Shown here: positions 29,831 to 35,484 of the stretch, piece after piece
How the letters are laid out: each line of letters starts with the position of its first letter
Numbering within the stretch: the stretch's first letter is position 1
From: an uncultured Acidimicrobiales bacterium
GTDB taxonomy: Bacteria > Actinomycetota > Acidimicrobiia > Acidimicrobiales > SZUA-35
Reading direction: 5' to 3'
Length of the DNA stretch: 35,484 bases
Assembly (NCBI GenBank): GCA_938009905.1
Contig: CALLGK010000174.1
Coordinates: 1 to 35,484 of the forward strand
Program-made: the position numbers and the translations under genes
The notes under the pieces: generated by a model
The model's input: the letters and a program-made list of their open reading frames with translations, nothing else
What the model was told of the DNA's origin: nothing
The model's database searches: none

Positions 29831-30424
29831 ATGGGCGCGATGGTCCCAAGCAGTGATGCGGCATCAAACAGTGTGGCCGAGATCGATGGGTGGCTTGATG
29901 CGTCCCTCGGAGCCATGCGGGCCAGGGCGGATGAGCTGCCGGGTCAACAGGGCAAAACGGTCGCGGCTGGACTCGCCCGTTTCGCCGAAGAGAAAGATCC
30001 GCTGGAAGCCCCGACCGCAATCTCTCTCCAGGTCGTCGACGAGTTCCTTGCGTCGCGCGCAGGTGCAGCCCGTGTGCACGGCTTGCCGCTCAGCACCGTT
30101 TTCGGTGCACTGCGTTGGGAGCCAACCCAACGCGCCAGCGATGGTGGAACTGAGTTCGGCCTTGCGGTTCTCACCGACTTGCTCGGTCTTGATGCCACGC
30201 AGGCGGGGATCATGGTGGTCGGTCCTGGTTGTCAATATCCCGTGCACCATCACGCACGAGCTGAGGCGTACCTGGTATTGCATGGCGTTGGGCAATGGCG
30301 GTTCGGTGGATCTGAGGAGTACGTCAGTGTCGAGCCGGGCGAGATCGTCGTGAACGAGCCGAACGACACGCACAGCGCGATTGCCGGCGACGAACCAATC
30401 GCTGCGCTCTACATCTTGTGGTGA
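29831..30424 (+). CDS. Cupin resembling DMSP lyase (DddL/DddQ/DddW group)
   Basis: 197 residues: a helical N-terminal region of about 110 residues, then a single cupin barrel. The metal motif is YPVHHHARAEAYLVL (His139, His141, Glu145, Tyr147), with the second-motif His in NEPNDTHSAIAG (His181), and the C-terminus ends ALYILW, closely like the YxW segment that closes DddQ/DddL proteins. MVVGPGCQYPVHHHA and GVGQWRFG also fit that group. DMSP lyases cleave dimethylsulphoniopropionate to DMS and acrylate; other cupins of this subgroup have unknown substrates. Start is ATG 29831 or 29840. No acrylate-utilisation or DMSP transporter gene is next to it, which lowers certainty. Confidence 0.65.
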   Translation: MGAMVPSSDAASNSVAEIDGWLDASLGAMRARADELPGQQGKTVAAGLARFAEEKDPLEAPTAISLQVVDEFLASRAGAARVHGLPLSTVFGALRWEPTQRASDGGTEFGLAVLTDLLGLDATQAGIMVVGPGCQYPVHHHARAEAYLVLHGVGQWRFGGSEEYVSVEPGEIVVNEPNDTHSAIAGDEPIAALYILW

Positions 30425-30623
30425 GTCGCGACCTCTCAGCACACAGGCGCTGAATGGCTCTTGTTGGGCAACCATGTCGAAGAAAATCGATCGACCGTAC
30501 GCCGCTTTCGCTCTGCGGATACGAGGTTGGGCCTCGGCTCGTCAGTCTTGGGGGGTACTAGTAGTATCTGACGAGATTCCAGACTGCACTCGTGAGTCAG
30601 AGCCAATCTGGGGAGATGGGCGA

Positions 30624-31124
30624 ATGGTCGTTCGGGCCGGAAACAATCGAAAACGAGGCGGCTTTCGCTTCGACGATGGGCTTGATCCCGACGTCGAGCC
30701 CGTCGAGCGGCAAGACCTGCTCGAGCTCATGGGCGAGCGTCAGGTATCCGTCGTCGAACGGCTTGTGGGCGTGGATGGCCGTGAGCGAACAGGAGCTTCG
30801 AGGCGAGCCGGCGGCCGAAACCGACTCGAGCATCAGCTCGTGACGTTCACCGGCAGTTGGGCCGACGTCGCTCTCGACATGGTGCACTGCCCAGACGGCA
30901 CCATCAACGTTTATGGCCTGGTCATGCCCGGCGACCGAGTGGATCTCGAGGCCAACCGGGACTACCTGACGAACTGCATCGCCAACTTGTGGTCGCGGCC
31001 CACCCGCAGCAATCCGGTCTCCCAACTCGGATCGTTCGAGTTCGTTGGAGTGCAACCTGGCCCGGCTGAGTTGGCCATTAGCTGTGGTGGCCATCTGTTG
31101 CTGGCCGATCTCTCGATCGAGTAG
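30624..31124 (+). CDS. Small partner protein of the CHAT protease, beta-sandwich-like
   Basis: 166 residues. The ATG at 30624 was chosen because GGGGAG lies eight bases upstream; the frame is open further upstream without domain features. An N-terminal acidic/basic stretch (DGLDPDVEPVERQDLLELMGE) precedes a beta-rich region: LVTFTGSWADVALDMVHCPD, GTINVYGLVMPGDRVDLEAN, and a closing GSFEFVGVQPGPAELAI, which resembles carboxypeptidase-regulatory-like/Ig-type beta-sandwich ends. The TACTAGTA palindrome at 30556-30563 lies about 60 bases upstream, in the promoter region. It ends ten bases before the CHAT protease gene, so they form an operon. Proteins in this place beside CHAT proteases may be substrates, regulators or sensors; no family name is certain. 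Confidence 0.7.
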   Translation: MVVRAGNNRKRGGFRFDDGLDPDVEPVERQDLLELMGERQVSVVERLVGVDGRERTGASRRAGGRNRLEHQLVTFTGSWADVALDMVHCPDGTINVYGLVMPGDRVDLEANRDYLTNCIANLWSRPTRSNPVSQLGSFEFVGVQPGPAELAISCGGHLLLADLSIE

Positions 31125-31134
31125 GTCTGTCGAG

Positions 31135-33888
31135 ATGGCAGGTGATGAAGCGTGGCGCTCCCAAGTGGCCGCCCTCGAGCGTCTCACGCCGATCGACCCC
31201 ACTGGTGTTACCACCGAAGCTCATGGGCTGGTCGCATTCGCTGAGATCAATGGCGACCTGTGCCTGCGAGCGCGAGCGAAGGTTGTCCTGGCCAAGCTGG
31301 CCCTGAACGACTGGGACCTGACGCTCGCGCGCTCGCTGCTCGACGACAGCTCGGCGTTGTTGTCCAGTGCAGTTGTCGAAGACGCGCTGAGCTTCAAGGT
31401 GGTTAAGGCCGAGCTGCTGTCGAAGACCCACCGTGTTGAAGCGTCGCTTGCTCTTTCAAGTGAGATCGTTCAGGAAACGGTCCATCTGATCGACGCAGGT
31501 GAGGCGGGCGAGTCGATTTTGTGGCTGTGCTGGAAGGCGACGTTCCTCAACAGCATTGGCCACCGTGATCTGGGGCACTTCGACGAGTCGTTGCAGGTGC
31601 TCGACACCCTCGACGACATACCGGTTCCGGCCGACGACGAGGTGCTGCCGGTGATGCTGCTAGCCAACCGGGCCCATGCCTTTGCCGACCTTGGCCGGCT
31701 TGCCGAAGGAGCCGAGGCGTTCGAGCGCGCCCGCGAGCAGTTCGCCAGGCTTGGCGCTGAGATCTACGAGCGTCGGGCTGCGGTGCATCTAGCCCACGTG
31801 TTGGCGCAGCAGGGCTTGTTTGGGCGGGCCCTGACCGTCATGCACGAGGCGCGCTCTCACTATGAGCATCACGATGTCGACGACGGCGACTGGAACAAGG
31901 CCGCCTACGACCTCGACTCGGCCAGGCTGGTGATGGCCGACGTCTACTTCATGATGGGGGCAACCGACAAAGCACTTGAACTCTTGTCGGCTGCAATCCC
32001 AACGGTGACGGAATGGAACAGGGCACGCGACATCCGTCGCGTGTTCATGATGTCAGCTGAGCTTGTTGCCGAATCATCACCCGAGCAAGCACGGGAGCTC
32101 CTCGAATCGCTGATCGAGCTGGCGTCGGAGCGAAACGATCGCATCGCGATGGCCAGAGTTGGCATGCGGATCTTCGAGCTCATTCCTGGTCACAAAAACC
32201 CAGCTCTGGTGGAGCTGATCACGGCAACCATCGAAGACATCGGATCAGACACCGACGTGGTTCGCCTTTCTCTGCTTCGAGCGGAACGGTGTCCGCCAGA
32301 AGAGACTCGTGAACACCTGGATCGGGCCGCAGAAGCAATTCAGCAGTGCTCAGATCCGAATCTGCTCTGGCAATTCCACTTTCGCGTTGGCAGCTTTGCC
32401 CTCGCAGAAGGCCAGCTCGAAGACGCACGCAACTCGCTCCACACCGCGGTCGGGATCCTGCGCGAGCTGTGGTCGTCAATTCCCGATGAGCGCTTGCGGT
32501 TTCGTCACCGGTCAGCGCACACCCATGTGGTCGACGAACTGACCAGGGCGCTGCTCGAGCTTGGGCTTGCCGAAGAGCTCTTCGAGCTGATCGAGCAGAC
32601 CTATGCGGTCACACTGCACGAGCGCATTCATGGCATGGTGCCGCCGGCAGAATGGCCAACGGTGTGCGCTGAGCTGAGCGTGATCTATCGCGAGATGGCC
32701 GAAGCCGATCCGTCGGAGTGGCCGCAGCTGAATCTTCGGGCCATCGAGATTGAGCAAGCGAGAACGGCCGGGTCGACCTCGACAGCGGTCGTGGATCAAT
32801 CCTCTGTCAAGCCTGATGCGGCGGTCCCTCCCGAGTACTGCGCCGTTTATGGCATCTGTGACGACGAGGTGTTCGCGCTGTATCGCGAGTTCGATCTTCC
32901 GCCCGTGTTGGTTCGGAATCTCACGACGCGTCAGCGCCTCGAGCGATTGCAGCTTGAGCTCGACTTGCAACGTCAGCGATGCAACGTCTCGACGTTGCAA
33001 GCGCACACCCCGCAGCTTGAAGCCATCACGAACGCGTTACTCGAAGAGCTCTTTGATCTCTTGGTTGGCCCGCCATACAGAGAGCTGGGCCTTGATCCGC
33101 AGAACCCTCCCAAGCCCGAGTGGGGCATTCAGGTTGTGTTCGTCCCGCCTCCGGGATTCGACGATCTTCCGTTCGCTGCGTTTCGGGTCGGCGGCGTGCC
33201 CCTTGTCAGCTATGCGGCGACGTGCATCGCTCCGAGCACATCACTCGCAAGCTGGGCGGGTGGCCGGGCCCGCAAAGGGCGAGCCACGCTTGCCGTCGGT
33301 ATCGCGACAGACAAACTGACTTTTCCTGAACTCGAGGCCATCGAGATCGCGGAAGCCGTCGACGGTCGAGTCTTGGTTGGGTCTGAGGCAACGATCGGCA
33401 GGCTCAGTTCGCTGGTTCCGCAGTTCGACGTGGTGCACATCGCAACGCACGGCGTTGCCCGAACAGACGACCCATGGTTCAACGGCGTGCATCTCGCCGA
33501 TGGTTGGCTCACCGCAACTGAGCTCAACGAGTGGGAGCTCGATGGTCAGATCATCATTCTCAGCGGATGCGACACCGGTCAGCAGTCGGCCCCTGGACAC
33601 GAGCTGCTTGGTCTGCCGCGTGCGTTCCTCGCCGCTGGCGCCGGGGGAGTGATTGCTGCAACGTCAGAGCTCGACGATGAGCGTGCGGCCAGCTTCATGG
33701 TGAAGCTCCACCAGAACCTCGCGAACTCTGGCCCCGCAGAAGCACTCCGACAGACGCAAGCGGAGTTCGCGAGTGCGGGTGCCGACCTACGGCAGTGGGC
33801 GTCGATGGCGTACATCGGTGGGGCAGACCGTGTGGTTGTGCCAGCCAACAGTCGAGATCTCACGAGGTCGTCTGTAACGCCCGTGTAA
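31135..33888 (+). CDS. TPR-CHAT caspase-like protease
   Basis: 917 residues from the ATG at 31135, ten bases after the preceding stop; the frame is open upstream but only as antisense-like sequence. About 1-480 are helical repeats of TPR type (ANRAHAFADLGRLAEGAEAF, FRVGSFALAEGQLEDARNSL). The C-terminal 250 residues are a CHAT domain: LPFAAFRVGG and a following Ala-rich region, the catalytic His772 in VVHIATHG, and the catalytic Cys812 in IILSGCDTG, then GLPRAFLAAGAGGVIA. CHAT proteins are caspase-fold (C14-like) proteases; bacterial ones activate gasdermins or, in type III-E systems, cleave target proteins. No gasdermin or CRISPR gene is present here. Its own flanking genes, a beta-sandwich-like protein and a tiny basic protein, may be its partners. 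Repeats at the N-terminus likely sense a signal. Confidence 0.93.
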   Translation: MAGDEAWRSQVAALERLTPIDPTGVTTEAHGLVAFAEINGDLCLRARAKVVLAKLALNDWDLTLARSLLDDSSALLSSAVVEDALSFKVVKAELLSKTHRVEASLALSSEIVQETVHLIDAGEAGESILWLCWKATFLNSIGHRDLGHFDESLQVLDTLDDIPVPADDEVLPVMLLANRAHAFADLGRLAEGAEAFERAREQFARLGAEIYERRAAVHLAHVLAQQGLFGRALTVMHEARSHYEHHDVDDGDWNKAAYDLDSARLVMADVYFMMGATDKALELLSAAIPTVTEWNRARDIRRVFMMSAELVAESSPEQARELLESLIELASERNDRIAMARVGMRIFELIPGHKNPALVELITATIEDIGSDTDVVRLSLLRAERCPPEETREHLDRAAEAIQQCSDPNLLWQFHFRVGSFALAEGQLEDARNSLHTAVGILRELWSSIPDERLRFRHRSAHTHVVDELTRALLELGLAEELFELIEQTYAVTLHERIHGMVPPAEWPTVCAELSVIYREMAEADPSEWPQLNLRAIEIEQARTAGSTSTAVVDQSSVKPDAAVPPEYCAVYGICDDEVFALYREFDLPPVLVRNLTTRQRLERLQLELDLQRQRCNVSTLQAHTPQLEAITNALLEELFDLLVGPPYRELGLDPQNPPKPEWGIQVVFVPPPGFDDLPFAAFRVGGVPLVSYAATCIAPSTSLASWAGGRARKGRATLAVGIATDKLTFPELEAIEIAEAVDGRVLVGSEATIGRLSSLVPQFDVVHIATHGVARTDDPWFNGVHLADGWLTATELNEWELDGQIIILSGCDTGQQSAPGHELLGLPRAFLAAGAGGVIAATSELDDERAASFMVKLHQNLANSGPAEALRQTQAEFASAGADLRQWASMAYIGGADRVVVPANSRDLTRSSVTPV

Positions 33889-33913
33889 CGCCGTCCATCG
33901 CACAGTGCTCTCT

Positions 33914-33939
33914 CTACGTACGGATCTCTCCATACGTAG
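33914..33939. promoter_or_regulatory. Inverted repeat ahead of the 53-aa gene
   Basis: CTACGTA (33914-33920) and TACGTAG (33933-33939) are perfect complements separated by 12 bases. The right arm touches the GGAGGG ribosome site of the gene at 33951. It could be an operator for a regulator, or an RNA hairpin that hides or exposes the ribosome site. Confidence 0.6.
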
Positions 33940-33950
33940 GGAGGGAACGC

Positions 33951-34112
33951 ATGAGCGACGCACGGAACAAGAAGGGCAACAACGACGGGAAGACGTCTGA
34001 GCGATTGGGGCGGTGGACCGGCCTTAAACGCTTGCGGCGATCCCACCCTCGGTCGGACCAGAAGAACGCTGTGGTCGATTCGGTGGCGAAAGGGTTCTTG
34101 CTCGGCCGCTGA
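33951..34112 (+). CDS. Small basic protein downstream of the CHAT gene
   Basis: 53 residues from the ATG at 33951, which follows an excellent ribosome site (GGAGGG, five bases upstream). Composition is very basic: MSDARNKKGNNDGKTSERLG then a Trp, KRLRR, HPRSDQKNAV and a hydrophobic tail VAKGFLLGR. No family is recognised. It begins 62 bases behind the CHAT protease stop on the same strand, with its own inverted repeat, and may be co-transcribed. A peptide precursor, a substrate cleaved by the protease, or a nucleic-acid-binding peptide are all possible. The strong ribosome site makes translation likely. Confidence 0.65.
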   Translation: MSDARNKKGNNDGKTSERLGRWTGLKRLRRSHPRSDQKNAVVDSVAKGFLLGR

Positions 34113-34154
34113 AGGTTGCCAGCCGAGGCAACCCTTGTTCCGACGTGTTCGTTG

Positions 34155-34228
34155 TCGGGATGGTGAGATTTGAACTCACGACCCCCTGCTCCCAAAGCAG
34201 GTGCGCTACCAACCTGCGCCACATCCCG
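34155..34228 (-). tRNA. tRNA-Pro, anticodon TGG
   Basis: A 74-base cloverleaf on the minus strand: acceptor CGGGATG/CATCCCG, D-arm GCGC...GCGC, anticodon stem CCTGC/GCAGG with loop TTTGGGA giving anticodon TGG (reads CCA), and T-arm GTGAG TTCAAAT CTCAC. CCA is not encoded. It is divergent from tig. Confidence 0.96.
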
Positions 34229-34356
34229 GTCCCGGCCCTCTACCTTCGTGGTGAGGCCGAGGCGAAAGGGTATCCCGTTCTCTCACTTGAACGACGCACC
34301 TTTCGGAAAGCACGTGGCAACGCGGAGCGCGGGACGAGCGAAGCTCACGCGTGAGA

Positions 34357-34392
34357 GCCAATGTGACCGCGTCAGCAGGGCCAATGTGACCG
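34357..34392 (+). repeat. Two 13-bp direct repeats before tig
   Basis: GCCAATGTGACCG occurs at 34357-34369 and again at 34380-34392, 23 bases apart (about two helical turns), 15 bases before the GTG of the trigger-factor gene. The spacing and place suggest binding sites of a regulator on one face of the helix. No match to a known actinobacterial stress operator is claimed. Confidence 0.75.
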
Positions 34393-34406
34393 TTACACTC
34401 CGGGCG

Positions 34407-35484
34407 GTGAAATCCTCAGTGGAAGCCCTCGAGGGCAACAAGGTCAAATTGGTCGTCGAAGTCGATGAGACTGAGTTCGACAAAGACGTCGATTTGGCGT
34501 TTCGGAAGCTGGCGAAAGAAGTTCGCCTTCCCGGCTTCCGCCCGGGTAAGGCACCTCGCAAAGTGCTCGAAGCCCACATCGGCACCGAGTTTGCTCGCCA
34601 GGAAGCCTTCCGCGACGGCCTGCCGAACTACTACGTCGAGGCCGTGAAAGAGCACGACGTCGATGTCATCGCTCCACCAGAGATCGACATCACAGACGGC
34701 CAAGACGCCGGCCCCGTCACATTCGACGCCGTCGTCGAAGTACGGCCGAGCGTTGAGATCGATGGCTACTCGGGTTTCGAACTCGAGATCCCTTCGCCAG
34801 CCGTTGACGATGCCGAGATCGACGAGCAGATCGAGCGCATGCTCGGTCAGTACGGCACGCTCGAAGATGCCGATCGCCCTGCCGCAGACGGCGACCGCGT
34901 CTCGATCGACATCGAAGTTCTGCACGAGGGCGAGGCCGTCGATGGCCTGACCGCAGACGACTACCTCTACCAAGTCGGCATGGGTGCCGTCGTTCCCGAG
35001 ATGGACGAGAACCTCATCGGTGCCTCGGTGGGAGATGAGCTCGAATTCGAAGCGGCCCACCCCGACGAGGAAGAGGAAGAGCCGCTCCACTTCGCGATCA
35101 AGGTGAAGGCTGTCCAAGAGACGGTCTTGCCAACGCCAGACGACGACTGGGCGAAAGAGAACTCCGAGTTCGACACGCTGGCCGAGCTGCGGGAAGACCT
35201 CACCAACCGCATGTCCACCACGAAGATCAACCAGGCGATCGCGGCGCAGCGCAACGCGGCCGCCGACAAGCTCGTTGAGCTCATGAGCGACGACGACATT
35301 CCAGAAGCACTCGTCACGATGGAGTTCGAGAACCGAGTGCAAGACATGTCGATGCGGCTTCAGGCCCAGGGGCTCGACTTCGAGCAGTTCCTGCAGTTCA
35401 GCGGGCAATCTCGCGACGACGCCCTTGCCGGCTTGCGCGACCAGGCCCAGCACAGCGCCAAGCTCGACCTTGCTCTGCGAGCCC
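34407..35484 (+). CDS. tig: Trigger factor, 3' truncated by the window
   Basis: Starts at the GTG 34407 (KSSVEALEGNKVKLVVEVDE) and is open to the end of the window, about 359 codons of an expected 430 or more. The ribosome-binding signature is present at GFRPGKAPRKVLEAHIG, where the F-R-P-G-K motif contacts the large subunit near the exit tunnel. The FKBP-like PPIase domain follows (about 150-240), including DRVSIDIEVLHEGEAV and YQVGMGAVVPEMDENLIG, then the start of the C-terminal chaperone arms (LREDLTNRMSTTKINQAIAA). Trigger factor folds nascent chains as they leave the ribosome. In many bacteria clpP and clpX follow, which would lie beyond the window. Confidence 0.96.
   Translation, partial: MKSSVEALEGNKVKLVVEVDETEFDKDVDLAFRKLAKEVRLPGFRPGKAPRKVLEAHIGTEFARQEAFRDGLPNYYVEAVKEHDVDVIAPPEIDITDGQDAGPVTFDAVVEVRPSVEIDGYSGFELEIPSPAVDDAEIDEQIERMLGQYGTLEDADRPAADGDRVSIDIEVLHEGEAVDGLTADDYLYQVGMGAVVPEMDENLIGASVGDELEFEAAHPDEEEEEPLHFAIKVKAVQETVLPTPDDDWAKENSEFDTLAELREDLTNRMSTTKINQAIAAQRNAAADKLVELMSDDDIPEALVTMEFENRVQDMSMRLQAQGLDFEQFLQFSGQSRDDALAGLRDQAQHSAKLDLALRA

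Noticed and set aside
31045-31134. Upstream extension of the CHAT gene to 31045
   Set aside because: It lies inside the coding sequence of the partner gene; the ATG at 31135 is ten bases after that gene's stop.
34416-35453. 345-codon minus-strand open frame
   Set aside because: It mirrors tig on the opposite strand; the trigger factor signature motifs are on the plus strand.

Overview
The window is GC-rich, gene-dense bacterial DNA. Frequent GTG starts, 4-base start/stop overlaps, an LldD2-type lactate dehydrogenase, a HelD/HelR RNA polymerase-recycling ATPase, an ECF42-type sigma factor, a CobW GTPase and a menaquinone-reductase-like flavoprotein point to an actinobacterium. A marine or aquatic Acidimicrobiia (Ilumatobacter-like) is my best guess; this rests on gene types, not on a search.

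Layout. 1-3563: 3' end of a membrane-anchored protein, lldD, then a membrane protein/TetR pair behind a double palindromic operator. 3564-6238: small accessory genes (methyltransferase, GNAT acetyltransferase flanked by a 34-bp direct repeat, a doubtful small ORF) and a TetR repressor. 6260-9129: a divergent, probably TetR-controlled set: two NpdG-like NADP-binding proteins, a DJ-1/PfpI protein and an ABM-domain membrane protein. 9130-13790: a scarred stretch with a LysR remnant, a TerB-like/Coq4-like protein, a SnoaL protein with a damaged first domain, a DGPF (YCII) protein coupled to an ECF42 sigma factor, and a truncated PNPOx gene. 14035-16300: an adenosine-deaminase-like protein lacking several catalytic residues, and an MFS exporter. 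16356-18220: VOC protein, the essential GTPase EngB and a DUF1932-type dehydrogenase. 18153-21452: a tightly coupled minus-strand operon of glutamine amidotransferase, YtcJ-like amidohydrolase and CobW GTPase. 21502-23922: HelD/HelR. 23919-25226: an alpha/beta hydrolase fused to shikimate kinase. 25291-29425: AAA ATPase, membrane-anchored esterase, geranylgeranyl-reductase-family flavoprotein and FKBP. 29481-29760: an isolated Flp-type prepilin (57 aa) and tRNA-Gly. 29831-30424: a cupin resembling DMSP lyases. 30624-34112: a module of a beta-sandwich-like protein, a TPR-CHAT protease and a 53-aa basic protein. 34155-35484: tRNA-Pro and the 5' part of tig.

The most system-like loci are the CHAT module with its two small neighbours, the GATase/amidohydrolase/CobW operon, the ECF42/DGPF pair with a visible candidate promoter, and the DMSP-lyase-like cupin. 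The strongest single-gene oddities are the hydrolase-shikimate kinase fusion and the deaminase-like protein with a substituted active site. No CRISPR array, transposase, integrase or phage gene was seen.
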